From the NCBI RefSeq assembly GCF_013868415.1, contig NZ_JACEMT010000049.1, positions 186,001 through 250,000 on the forward strand: a stretch of 64,000 bases of DNA, in the 5' to 3' direction. The stretch comes from Marinobacterium marinum (GTDB lineage: Bacteria > Pseudomonadota > Gammaproteobacteria > Pseudomonadales > Balneatricaceae). Made by a program: the position numbers and the translations under genes. Shown here piece after piece: positions 1 through 8,281 of this stretch (position 1 is the stretch's first letter; each line of letters begins with the position of its first letter). The notes under the pieces are model-generated. The model was not told the DNA's origin. It did not search any database and saw only the letters and a program-made list of their open reading frames with translations.

Positions 1-48
1 CCGCTATTCCGCTATTCCGCTATTCCGCTATTCCGCTATTCCGCTATT
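1..48. repeat. 8-bp tandem repeat, six copies
   Basis: Six perfect head-to-tail copies of CCGCTATT run from the first base and stop at position 48, where the next unit degenerates. The array starts at the window edge, so its true length is unknown. It lies downstream of the acetyltransferase gene and I see no gene containing it. Such short-unit arrays are prone to slippage. Confidence 0.9.
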
Positions 49-124
49 CGTTCCTGTCAGGCGGCTACACTTTGGCAGCCGGTCCGTTGTATACAGTCTT
101 TTTTCGGTTTGTTGCCCATGATCT

Positions 125-553
125 TCAGGCGGTGTTGGATACCATGGTGTATTCCAGGTGTCCCGTGTGTGTTTCAGTCTGCTGGCTGACAACCGTAAAC
201 CCCTGGGCGAGATAAAACCTGTAACTGGCATCGTTTTCCGTATAGACCGAGAGGGTGAGGGCAGGTCTTTTCGTTTTGGCATGGTCCAGCAACAATTTGC
301 CAATGCCTTGCCTCTGCAGTTCGGGACGAACAAAAATGGCGGCCAGGGTGTTGTCGTGCAGTGCGTAAAAACCGACCACCTCCGAATTCCGTTCAAGCAC
401 ATACGTTTCCGATGCGGGCAGGTAGAGGGTGCGCATGTTATCGACTTGCGATTGCCAAAACGTTGGCGCTATAAAGTCGTGTGCCTGGATGGAGGCCTGT
501 AGCCAAATATCCAGTATGGATTCAATATCGCTATCCTTGCAGGGTCTGATCAT
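125..553 (-). CDS. GNAT family N-acetyltransferase (YiaC/YjaB-like)
   Basis: A 142-residue single-domain acetyltransferase that would transfer an acetyl group from acetyl-CoA to an amine; the substrate is unknown. The acetyl-CoA pyrophosphate-binding motif A is visible around residues 75-90 as RPELQRQGIGKLLL (R/Q-x-x-G-x-G/A type). The N-terminus (MIRPCKDSDIESILDIWLQAS) and the C-terminal YRFYLAQGF segment match the small E. coli YiaC/YjaB group. A weak GGAA ribosome-binding site lies about 9 bases before the ATG. It is a single gene on the minus strand with no operon partner visible; the tandem repeat lies beyond its 3' end. Confidence 0.9.
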   Translation of the reverse strand: MIRPCKDSDIESILDIWLQASIQAHDFIAPTFWQSQVDNMRTLYLPASETYVLERNSEVVGFYALHDNTLAAIFVRPELQRQGIGKLLLDHAKTKRPALTLSVYTENDASYRFYLAQGFTVVSQQTETHTGHLEYTMVSNTA

Positions 554-742
554 TGGTTTTTTCCAGTGTGTTGGCCATTGAGCGGTTGTTTGTCAAAGGG
601 GTCTGAGAGCCTGTCTGCGATCAGGCTATGAAAATACACAAGGCCTGACGTAAAGACATGGCGTCATGTCAGGAGTTTTGATATGAACAAGTCCCTTTGG
701 TTTGGTGATGACCATGGTTAATAGGCGCATTAAAAGCTTGGT

Positions 743-1039
743 TTGAGTGTCTTATATTTACTGGTCGGGGGCTATCTCTATCTCGCCTATATCTACGATA
801 TTGGCTTTCCTGATGGGCATGTGACCGATTATGAGCAGGCTATGGCACTTTTCAGTGTACCGGTGCTGATGATAAGTCTGTATCTTCTGGCAAGGGGTGT
901 TCGGCCCAGTGGTACAGGCAAAATCCCTCTATTATGGATGGCTTGCTTGTGTTTGGCTGTGTGCATGACGGCAGTGCTTGGCGTCGACAGCTATCTGTTT
1001 TCTGAGCTTGACCACGGTCAGGGTGGTAGGCGTGAGTGA
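743..1039 (+). CDS. small integral membrane protein, 5' end uncertain
   Basis: No family recognised. The 98-residue frame is hydrophobic with three probable membrane segments (about residues 3-20, 35-52 and 63-82) and a polar C-terminus. The only start in this frame is TTG at 743 without a ribosome-binding site; in-frame stops lie just upstream at 719 and 731. An ATG at 714 with a GGTGA sequence before it encodes MVNRRIKSLV in another frame and stops at 744-746, exactly where the hydrophobic frame begins. This suggests that the original gene started at 714 and suffered a frameshift near 741-743, or that the assembly has an indel there. The membrane character makes the downstream frame likely genuine. 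Confidence 0.45.
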   Translation: MSVLYLLVGGYLYLAYIYDIGFPDGHVTDYEQAMALFSVPVLMISLYLLARGVRPSGTGKIPLLWMACLCLAVCMTAVLGVDSYLFSELDHGQGGRRE

Positions 1040-1103
1040 GGTGCCGGTATCGACAACCGTCATGAGCGGCGGCGTCGATACCCGTCAGGTGCCTTTGTTT
1101 CTT

Positions 1104-1745
1104 TCAAGCAATCCCCAAGCTTGCCGCTACACGCTCTGCAGCGCGTTGCAGCAGTTGCTGCGTGATCTGGTGTGCCACGCCGGGTTCGGTATCAAGTGTG
1201 ACTGTGGCCCCCAGCTTCGTCAGTTGTTTAAAGGCCGCACGTGCGTGATCAACCGGGATGACATCATCGTCTTCACCGTGCAGCAGGTGAATGGCAGTTC
1301 CGGTCGGAGCCTGTTCCGGCAGGACGGCATAGCGGCCGGAAAAGCCTAATACCTGTCCAACGAGGCCGTCTTTCGCCTTGATTGCTTCCAATGACATGAT
1401 GGTGCCCTGTGAAAAGCCCACCAGCACGGTATTTTCGGGCGCAACCGCTTCGCGTGTCTGTAGTGCTTCTACCATCTCGATAAAACGGGGCAGAGATTCG
1501 CTTACACGTTGAGGGCGGTTTTCTTCGGTGATGTTTTGCAACGAAAACCACTGGCGTCCACCGAAAGGGCCATCGAAGGGATCAAAACCGTCGACGACCA
1601 GGCAGCAAGCGCCGGGAATTGCGTGGTTAAAGGCTTCTCCCAGTGGTGCCAAGTCTTCCTTGTTGCTGCCAACGCCGTGGGCAACAATGAACAGGTATTC
1701 TGTATCGCCTCGCGCCGGAAATTCGATCATGTCTGGTAATGTCAT
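1104..1745 (-). CDS. alpha/beta-hydrolase esterase, YpfH/phospholipase-carboxylesterase family
   Basis: A 213-residue serine esterase of the carboxylesterase/phospholipase type. The early AHGVGSNKEDL segment forms the oxyanion region, the nucleophile elbow is GFSQG in mid-protein, the acid lies in HGEDDDVIP, and the catalytic His is near the end in PGVAHQI. It therefore has a full Ser-Asp-His triad. E. coli YpfH is the closest named relative I recognise; the natural ester substrate is not known. The ATG at 1745 is preferred over an upstream GTG because AGGAG lies 5 bases before it. No signal peptide, so cytoplasmic. Confidence 0.88.
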   Translation of the reverse strand: MTLPDMIEFPARGDTEYLFIVAHGVGSNKEDLAPLGEAFNHAIPGACCLVVDGFDPFDGPFGGRQWFSLQNITEENRPQRVSESLPRFIEMVEALQTREAVAPENTVLVGFSQGTIMSLEAIKAKDGLVGQVLGFSGRYAVLPEQAPTGTAIHLLHGEDDDVIPVDHARAAFKQLTKLGATVTLDTEPGVAHQITQQLLQRAAERVAASLGIA

Positions 1746-1987
1746 ATTCACTCCTGATGGTGTCAGGCCCTTGTGTGTGGAAGAGGGAGACCGTGTCGGG
1801 AAATCATACGCGCACCGCTGCCAAAGGCACAGGAGAAGACTGCAAGGGGCGTAACTGGAAGGTTGTCCCCATTTTCAGGTGACAAATGCTTTCCGAGCTT
1901 CGCTTAAGCTCTATCTGAGCAATACAGGCGCAGGGCGTACTATTAATCAATGGGCAGGCCTGCCAATAATGATAAGAGGATAGGGTG

Positions 1988-3934
1988 ATGCAATATCATC
2001 TCAATGGCTTCAAACCCGGTAATTACGAAATTCCAGATGCAGCTCGCGAGCCTGCCAAGGCACCTCCGATAGTGGATCTGCCCAAAGAGGTCGATGTACT
2101 GATTGTGGGCTGTGGCCCGGCGGGATTGGCGCTGGCGCGACAACTGGCGGAATTTGCGGATATCAAAACCTGTATAGTCGAACAGAAATCCGGTCCCATG
2201 CTGTTTGGCCAGGCTGATGGCATTTCCTGTCGTACTTTGGAGATTATGGAAGCCTTTAACAGCAGCGACATGCTGGTGAAAGAGTGCTACCAATTGCATC
2301 AAAATGCTTTCTGGGAACCGGATATCAATAATCCTGCCAACATCAAGCGGACGCATAAGGTGGCCGATGCACGACTGGGTCTGTCCGAGTTTGTGCATGG
2401 CGTGGTGAATCAGGCGCGTCTGCATGAAATTCTGCTGGATGGCATGGCGAATTCGGTGACGCATCTGGTGCCGCATTATAGCCGTCGTTTGCTGACGCTG
2501 AATGTTGACTCTGGCCTGACGCAGAACCTGGCTGCATATCCGATCACAGCGACGTTTGAGCGCACTGATGTTGAGTCGTCTGCCAAGGTTGAAATGATCA
2601 GGGCGCGCTATGTGGTGGGTTGTGACGGTGCCCGCAGCGCGGTGCGCAGGAATCTGTCCATTCCGCTGCAAGGTGACTCTGCCAACAAGGCCTGGGGCGT
2701 GATGGATGTGCTGTTGGTGACCGACTATCCCGATATTCGCGTGAAGAGCTTTATCCAGTCCAGAGAGAATGGAGCAGTGATGCTGATCCCGCGCGAAGGG
2801 GGGTATCTGGTGCGTCTGTACGTTGAACTGGACCTGCTGGGTAAGGATCAGCGGGCATCCAGCCTTGGGCTGACTGCCGATGACATCATTGCCAAGGCGC
2901 AGCTGATCATGCATCCCTATAAATTGGAGGTGAAAGAGGTCGCTTGGTGGTCCATCTATGAGGTGGGGCAGCGTGTGGCCGAGCGGTTTGATGATACTCC
3001 TGTGGGTAACCCGGATGGTCTGGTTCCGCGTGCCTTTGTGGCCGGTGATGCCTGTCATACACACAGCCCCAAGGGTGGTTGGGGACTGAATACTTCACTG
3101 CCTGATACCTTTAACCTGGGATGGAAGCTGGCAGCAGTCCTGCAGGGCAAGAGTCATCCCGCATTGCTGCAGACCTACGCAGCCGAGCGTCGCAAGGTGG
3201 CTCAGATGCTGATTGATGCGGATCGTCAGATGTCGGCGCTGGTGGCCACCCGACCGACTGCCAGCAAGGGTGACGGCAAGCCGAAAACCACCACGGCGGA
3301 TATCGAGAAGTTCATCGCCCGTCAAAATGGTTTTATTGCCGGTACCTCCATTGGTTACGATGCGTCCTGCATTGTCACCGGGCAGGCACACCAGGCGCTG
3401 GCGACAGGTTGTCCCATCGGTCAGCGTTTTCATTCAGCCGAGGCGCTGCGTCTGGCGGATGGGTGTCCCATGCACTTGGGGCATCTGCTCAAGGCCGATG
3501 GCCGTTGGCGTATCTTTGTGTTTGGCAATCGGCAGAACCCGCTTGATGGTGATTCGGATGTGCGTAAGCTGATTGCGTTTTTGGGCAGCGACGAGGCTTC
3601 ACCGGTGAAGAAATATACCCCGTCAGGGGCGGATATCGACTCCGTAATCGATGTGTATGCCGTGTTTCAACAGCAGGGATTGGCCATCGAAGAAATGCCG
3701 GATTACCTCTGGCCAGCGAAGGGCAAGTACGGTCTGCGTGATTATGAGAAAGTGTTTTACGCGGGTGGTGTTGAGGATGTTTTCGAGCAGCGTGGCATTG
3801 ATCGCGGGCATGGCTGCATGGTGGTTGTGCGTCCTGACCAGCATATTGCCAACATCCTGCCGTTGCATGCTCATCAAGAGTTGGGTGCCTTCTTTGATGC
3901 ATTCATGCGGGTACCGGGACATCGGATGGCATGA
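1988..3934 (+). CDS. FAD-dependent aromatic hydroxylase, 3-hydroxybenzoate 4-monooxygenase (MobA) family
   Basis: A 648-residue class A flavoprotein monooxygenase. MQYHLNGFKPG at the N-terminus, the FAD-binding GCGPAG near residue 40, the DG motif in GCDGARSAVRR near residue 215, and GDACHTHSPK near residue 355 give the MobA/phenol-2-monooxygenase layout, and a C-terminal thioredoxin-like dimerisation domain ends with VVVRPDQHIA. MobA converts 3-hydroxybenzoate to protocatechuate with NADPH and O2; the substrate here is inferred from family. In the usually conserved GQGMN stretch this protein has GWGLN (Trp365). The ATG at 1988 is chosen over a GTG at 1985 because AAGAGGA lies 8 bases upstream of it. 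A terminator follows directly. Confidence 0.85.
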   Translation: MQYHLNGFKPGNYEIPDAAREPAKAPPIVDLPKEVDVLIVGCGPAGLALARQLAEFADIKTCIVEQKSGPMLFGQADGISCRTLEIMEAFNSSDMLVKECYQLHQNAFWEPDINNPANIKRTHKVADARLGLSEFVHGVVNQARLHEILLDGMANSVTHLVPHYSRRLLTLNVDSGLTQNLAAYPITATFERTDVESSAKVEMIRARYVVGCDGARSAVRRNLSIPLQGDSANKAWGVMDVLLVTDYPDIRVKSFIQSRENGAVMLIPREGGYLVRLYVELDLLGKDQRASSLGLTADDIIAKAQLIMHPYKLEVKEVAWWSIYEVGQRVAERFDDTPVGNPDGLVPRAFVAGDACHTHSPKGGWGLNTSLPDTFNLGWKLAAVLQGKSHPALLQTYAAERRKVAQMLIDADRQMSALVATRPTASKGDGKPKTTTADIEKFIARQNGFIAGTSIGYDASCIVTGQAHQALATGCPIGQRFHSAEALRLADGCPMHLGHLLKADGRWRIFVFGNRQNPLDGDSDVRKLIAFLGSDEASPVKKYTPSGADIDSVIDVYAVFQQQGLAIEEMPDYLWPAKGKYGLRDYEKVFYAGGVEDVFEQRGIDRGHGCMVVVRPDQHIANILPLHAHQELGAFFDAFMRVPGHRMA

Positions 3935-3940
3935 AGTAAA

Positions 3941-3965
3941 GGCCGGTGGATGCACCGGCCTTTTG
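3941..3965 (+). terminator. intrinsic terminator, probably bidirectional
   Basis: Perfect 8-bp stem GGCCGGTG/CACCGGCC with a GATG loop followed by TTTTG, starting 6 bases after the hydroxylase stop. On the minus strand the stem is followed by TTTAC, so it may also end transcription from the convergent MaoC gene. Confidence 0.85.
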
Positions 3966-3984
3966 TGTTTTGGCGCTTGTCTAA

Positions 3985-4416
3985 TCAGGCTTCGCGCCGA
4001 TCCACCATAAAGGTGCCTTCACCGGTAGCGACCAGCTTGTCGCCGACGTGAACGTCGGTGCGGCACTTCACTCGGCGGCGGCGCTCATCGATTTCGGTGA
4101 CGGTCAGGGTGGCGGTAGCTGTGTCGCCAATGTGAACGGGGGCCTTGAATTTCAGTTGCTGATCCACGTAGATGGCACCGGGACCCGGCAGGCGCGTACC
4201 GGCGACGGTCGAGATCAGCGCGGCGCTGAACATGCCGTGGACGATACGCTGCTTGAATGGTGTCGTTTTGGCGTATTCGTCATTGATATGGATCGGATTG
4301 TTGTCTCCGGACAGTCCTGCAAACAGAACGACATCCGCGTCGGTAATGGTTTTGGCGTAGGATGCGTGCATGCCAACGTCCAGATCTTCCAGGTAGTAAC
4401 CGTGCATGTCCTGCAT
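3985..4416 (-). CDS. MaoC-like (R)-specific enoyl-CoA hydratase
   Basis: A 143-residue single hot-dog domain. The hydratase-2 motif is intact: an Asp in GDNNPIHIND near residue 40 with the His five residues later, followed by the RIVHGM segment. Such PhaJ-type enzymes hydrate trans-2-enoyl-CoA to (R)-3-hydroxyacyl-CoA, linking beta-oxidation to polyhydroxyalkanoate or other acyl metabolism. The gene stands alone, convergent with the hydroxylase and divergent from the acyl-CoA dehydrogenase at 4611, with which it shares a 194-base promoter region. I cannot tell whether polymer synthesis genes exist, as none are in the window. Confidence 0.88.
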   Translation of the reverse strand: MQDMHGYYLEDLDVGMHASYAKTITDADVVLFAGLSGDNNPIHINDEYAKTTPFKQRIVHGMFSAALISTVAGTRLPGPGAIYVDQQLKFKAPVHIGDTATATLTVTEIDERRRRVKCRTDVHVGDKLVATGEGTFMVDRREA

Positions 4417-4610
4417 TGAATCACTCTCTTGTCATCAGATTTAGTGGGAGTATAACCAAAGTAGGGGACGGTAAATCGAATGAATGCCCGTTTCCCTGCT
4501 TATCAAATGCAATTGGCGTGTTAATATAAGTGTATTCCCTTATTTTTATGAGCGCCAGTCTGGACGCTGCTGGCCTCATCCATGAACACTGATCGTCAGG
4601 AAGGTATTGT

Positions 4611-6389
4611 ATGGCAGATTACAACGCTCCTCTGAAGGACATGAAGCTGGCTCTGAATCATGTGGCTCGGATGCCGGAGCTGGCTGAAAAGCCGGGATTC
4701 GAAGATGCATCCGCCGATATGGTGGACGCGATTCTGGAAGAGGCGGCTCGGGTTGCCCGTGATGTGGTGGGGCCGACCAATGTGGAAGGCGATCAACAGG
4801 GCGTACAGTTAAAGGACGGCACGGTTGTTTGTCCGGAATCCTTCAAGGATGCCTACCAGCAGTATGCCGAAGGTGGCTGGGGTTCACTGCAGTTCGATCC
4901 CGAGTACGGCGGTCAGGGCCTGCCGTTCCTGCTGTCCATCCCGGTCATGGAAATGTGGCATTCGGCCAACATGGCTTGGGGGTTGTGCCCTATGCTGAGC
5001 CAGGGCGCAGTTGAGTGTCTGGATCTGAACGGCAGTGATGAGCTGAAGGCCAAGTATCTGCCCAAACTGGTCAGCGGTGAGTGGACCGGTACCATGAACC
5101 TGACCGAGTCCAATGCGGGTTCCGACCTGTCTGTGGTGCGTGCCAAGGCAGAGCCTGAGGGTGATCACTACCGCATCAGCGGTGAGAAGATCTTCATCAC
5201 CTGGGGTGATCATGAGATGGCCGAGAACATCATCCATCTGGTACTGGCGCGTTTGCCGGATGCCCCTCCGGGGGTGCGGGGCATTTCCCTGTTCCTGGTG
5301 CCCAAGTTCATGGTGAATGGTGATGGATCATTGGGGGAGCGCAACACGGCCGGTCCGCTGTCGCTGGAGCATAAAATGGGTATTCATGCCTCGGCCACCT
5401 GTGTGATGGGGTTTGATAATGCTGTTGGCTACCTGGTGGGTGAGCCCAACCGTGGCTTGGCTTGCATGTTCACCATGATGAACAACGCACGCTTAAGTGT
5501 GGGGCTGCAGGGGGTATCGATTTCGGAACGCGCCTATCAGCAGGCGCTGGAGTACGCTTTTGAACGTATTCAAGGGCCGGCTGTGGGTACCAAAGAGGCG
5601 GGACCGATCATTCGTCATGCGGATGTGCGGCGTATGTTGTTGACCATGAAGGCTCTGACGGAAGCGGGTCGTGCCATTGCTTATGATGCCTGTGGCAGTC
5701 TGGATTTTGCCGTCAAGGCGGAAGCGCCGGAAGAGCAGGTCGTCGAGCGAGCGCGTGCCGCTTTGTTGACGCCGATCGTCAAGGGCTGGTGTACGGAGGT
5801 AGCGCAGGAAGTGACGTCTCTGGGGGTTCAGGTACATGGTGGTATGGGCTATATCGAGGAAACCGGCGCGGCCCAGCACTACCGTGATGCACGTATTCTG
5901 CCGATTTATGAAGGTACCAACGGTATTCAGGCGCTGGACCTGGTGGGTCGCAAGACCTTGATGGATAAGGGTGAGGCCTTGACCGCGCTGATTGCCGAGA
6001 TGCGTGAGTCGCTGAAAGCCTGTGATGCGTCCTTGACGTCGCAGACCAAGGCGGTCGAGGCAGCGGTTGCCGGCCTGGAGACGGCGCGTGATGTATTGTT
6101 GACGGGTGCGGCCGAGGATGAACTGTTGCCGGGTGCCGTTGCCTATAATTTCATGATGTTGGCTGGTTATGTCTGTGGCGGCTGGCAGTTGCTGCGTCAG
6201 GCGGATGCTGCGGTGCGTTTGATGGCGGAAGGGGATGATGACCCTTATCTGCAGGCCAAACAGGAAAGTGCCCGTTTCTATATGGCACAGATTCTGCCTC
6301 GCTGGAAAGGCCTGGCCGACACGCTTGAAGACGGTAGTTTGACGACGATGGCTCTGCCTGAAGCACTGTTCGCTAGCGCCTGGCAGTAA
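4611..6389 (+). CDS. acyl-CoA dehydrogenase, long form with extra C-terminal domain (FadE/DmdC type)
   Basis: A 592-residue flavoprotein dehydrogenase, longer than the 380-residue short forms because it carries the C-terminal extension typical of the FadE1/FadE2-like and DmdC-like family. Visible landmarks are the FAD/substrate segment MNLTESNAGSDLS near residue 165, VHGGMGYIEETG near residue 410 and YEGTNGIQALD near residue 435, which carries the expected catalytic Glu. It would oxidise an acyl-CoA to the trans-2-enoyl-CoA, passing electrons to ETF. Chain-length preference cannot be read; DmdC homologues act on 3-methylmercaptopropionyl-CoA, so that is an alternative. Strong AGGAAGG ribosome-binding site 6 bases before the ATG. 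Confidence 0.9.
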   Translation: MADYNAPLKDMKLALNHVARMPELAEKPGFEDASADMVDAILEEAARVARDVVGPTNVEGDQQGVQLKDGTVVCPESFKDAYQQYAEGGWGSLQFDPEYGGQGLPFLLSIPVMEMWHSANMAWGLCPMLSQGAVECLDLNGSDELKAKYLPKLVSGEWTGTMNLTESNAGSDLSVVRAKAEPEGDHYRISGEKIFITWGDHEMAENIIHLVLARLPDAPPGVRGISLFLVPKFMVNGDGSLGERNTAGPLSLEHKMGIHASATCVMGFDNAVGYLVGEPNRGLACMFTMMNNARLSVGLQGVSISERAYQQALEYAFERIQGPAVGTKEAGPIIRHADVRRMLLTMKALTEAGRAIAYDACGSLDFAVKAEAPEEQVVERARAALLTPIVKGWCTEVAQEVTSLGVQVHGGMGYIEETGAAQHYRDARILPIYEGTNGIQALDLVGRKTLMDKGEALTALIAEMRESLKACDASLTSQTKAVEAAVAGLETARDVLLTGAAEDELLPGAVAYNFMMLAGYVCGGWQLLRQADAAVRLMAEGDDDPYLQAKQESARFYMAQILPRWKGLADTLEDGSLTTMALPEALFASAWQ

Positions 6390-6433
6390 TCTCCGCACAT
6401 TTCCTGGCTGGAACCCCAGCGGGGGCTGATGCA

Positions 6434-6470
6434 CAATGCCCGGTGACATGATTGTTATCGGGCATTTTTT
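6434..6470 (+). terminator. intrinsic terminator abutting the next start codon
   Basis: Stem AATGCCCG/CGGGCATT with an 18-base loop followed by TTTTTT. The U-tract ends at 6470 and the ATG of the MarR gene begins at 6471, leaving no room for a separate promoter or ribosome-binding site. Confidence 0.8.
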
Positions 6471-6878
6471 ATGCAATTCGACGATTGCCTCTTTTTTCAT
6501 TTAACGACGGCGGCGCGCTGTGCATCCAGATACTGGAAACAGGCGGTATGCGATTTTGGCATCACGGGCGTACAGGCCATGGTGCTTAATGTGCTGCACG
6601 AACAGGAGGGTGTTTCTGCTGCCAGCCTGGGGAAAAAAGCCTGTCTGGACAGTGCCACTCTGAGTGGTGTGCTGGATCGGCTGGAACGTGATCGGTTGTT
6701 GCAGCGTGCGCCATGCAGCGAGGATGGGCGGGCCATTCGGGTATCCCTGACGCCCGAAGGGCGTGAATTGGCGGCCAGAGTCCATACACGCATGGAAGAA
6801 GCCAACAGCACATACAGCGAACGACTGTCAACCGCCGAGTTGCGGCAGTTGCAGCGACTGTTGACGAAATTGCAATAA
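6471..6878 (+). CDS. MarR family transcriptional regulator
   Basis: A 135-residue winged-helix regulator. The recognition helix and wing are visible in SLGKKACLDSATLSGVLDRLERDRLLQR (described here by its parts: residues about 52-80) and DGRAIRVSLTPEG, the classic MarR wing sequence. The start is the ATG immediately after the U-tract of a terminator, with no Shine-Dalgarno sequence; the N-terminus DDCLFFHLTTAAR matches the usual beginning of this family, so an internal start is unlikely. It lies 100 bases before an MFS gene on the same strand, which is a plausible target. Relation to the MobA-like gene (MobR is a MarR protein) is only suggestive. Confidence 0.85.
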   Translation: MQFDDCLFFHLTTAARCASRYWKQAVCDFGITGVQAMVLNVLHEQEGVSAASLGKKACLDSATLSGVLDRLERDRLLQRAPCSEDGRAIRVSLTPEGRELAARVHTRMEEANSTYSERLSTAELRQLQRLLTKLQ

Positions 6879-6978
6879 CGCATCTGCAGCAAATCTTGTA
6901 TGCAAGACAAATTTTCGGGTACCTTTGAAATCTGCTTGGATCATCCAAGAGTGGATTAATAATGATAAGGAACCCACA

Positions 6979-8193
6979 ATGTCAGATCAGGCACAGCGTC
7001 TGAAGGTGCTCTTTGCCGGTATCTTCAGTCAGATTCTTTGTATCGGGATTGCCCGATTTTCCTACACGCCTTTATTGCCCGTCATGCAGGACCAGACCTG
7101 GCTTGGTGATGCCGAAGGTGGATGGCTGGCGGCAATCAACTATGCCGGATACATGTGCGGTGCACTGGTAGCGGCATCGATCAGCGACTTGCAGCTCAAG
7201 GACCGGTTGTACCGTATCGGTCTGGTCATGGCCGTAGTGACTACGGCCGGAATGGCGGCTACCGATAATCTGTTGTTGTGGTCAGGACTGCGTTTTTTAT
7301 CGGGTCTCAGTAGTGCAGGGTCCATGCTGATTGCGTCCGGGCTGATATTGAACTGGTTGATTCGGCATCATCATCGTAGCGAGCTGGGCATTCACTTTGC
7401 CGGTGTCGGGCTGGGTATCATGTTTGCCGCCATTGTCGTCGAGGTTATGCTGCGGCTGAGCCTGAATTGGGCAGACCAGTGGCTCTGGTTTGGTGCCATG
7501 GGAGCACTGTTGGCCGTGCCGGCCTGGCGCTGGCTTCCGTCTCCGGGCGCGGCATCCCTGACCAAAAGTGGGCAAGCCATGGTGGATCAACCGCCTGGTG
7601 CCCGTTTCATGTGGCTGATGATGGCGGCGTATTTCTGTGCCGGATACGGGTACGTGATTAGTGCAACCTTTATTGTCACCATCGTCGAGCGTGAACCGGC
7701 GCTGGTCGGCATGGGTCAGCTGGTCTTCCTGATAGTCGGCGTCGCGGCGGCGCCTGCCGTTATGGTATGGGATCTGGTGGCGCGCCGGCTGGGATATCTT
7801 AGTGCTCTGTTTTTGGCCTACCTGATTCAGGTTGTCGGGATCATTATGCCTACCGTCAGTGATAGCCTGGCCGCCATTTTGATCAGTGCGGTATTGTATG
7901 GCGGTACGTTTATTGGCTGCGTCAGTCTGGTCTTGACCATGGCAGGGCGGCTATACCCGACCAAGCCCGCCAAACTGATGGGCAAGATGACACTGTCCTA
8001 TGGCGTGGCTCAGATAGTGGCACCGGCGCTGACCGGTATGATGGCGGAGCAGAACGGTAACTACGATATGGGGCTCTGGCTGGCCGGAGGCTTCGTACTG
8101 CTGGGCGCGTTGTTGATCCTGATTCTTAAGGTGACTGATGTAACGGTAACCGAGTTGGATCAAAGCAACCGGCTTGTGTCCGGGCGTCCGTGA
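6979..8193 (+). CDS. MFS transporter, YbfB/YjiJ family
   Basis: A 404-residue major facilitator with about twelve hydrophobic segments. The N-terminal CIGIARFSYTPLLPVMQ sequence (first transmembrane helix) is characteristic of the YbfB/YjiJ subgroup. The substrate is unknown. The ATG at 6979 is chosen because AAGGAA lies 6 bases upstream; an open frame extends to 6925 but without a good start. The MarR gene just upstream is the likely regulator, and the pair may be one transcription unit. Confidence 0.85.
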   Translation: MSDQAQRLKVLFAGIFSQILCIGIARFSYTPLLPVMQDQTWLGDAEGGWLAAINYAGYMCGALVAASISDLQLKDRLYRIGLVMAVVTTAGMAATDNLLLWSGLRFLSGLSSAGSMLIASGLILNWLIRHHHRSELGIHFAGVGLGIMFAAIVVEVMLRLSLNWADQWLWFGAMGALLAVPAWRWLPSPGAASLTKSGQAMVDQPPGARFMWLMMAAYFCAGYGYVISATFIVTIVEREPALVGMGQLVFLIVGVAAAPAVMVWDLVARRLGYLSALFLAYLIQVVGIIMPTVSDSLAAILISAVLYGGTFIGCVSLVLTMAGRLYPTKPAKLMGKMTLSYGVAQIVAPALTGMMAEQNGNYDMGLWLAGGFVLLGALLILILKVTDVTVTELDQSNRLVSGRP

Positions 8194-8281
8194 CGGCATC
8201 ATGATACGAAAGTTTCAAGGATAGGGTCGGGCCTGTAGTCAGCCGGTATGCTGGCCCGTCATTCCGGCACGGGAGTCGACT

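Noticed and set aside
1-48. CRISPR array
   Set aside because: The repeats are 8 bp, contiguous and without spacers, so this is a simple tandem repeat.
1943-3064. 373-codon open frame on the minus strand inside the hydroxylase gene
   Set aside because: It is antisense to a clearly recognisable enzyme, has a His/Gln/Ile-rich composition typical of shadow frames in GC-rich genes, and matches no family I know.
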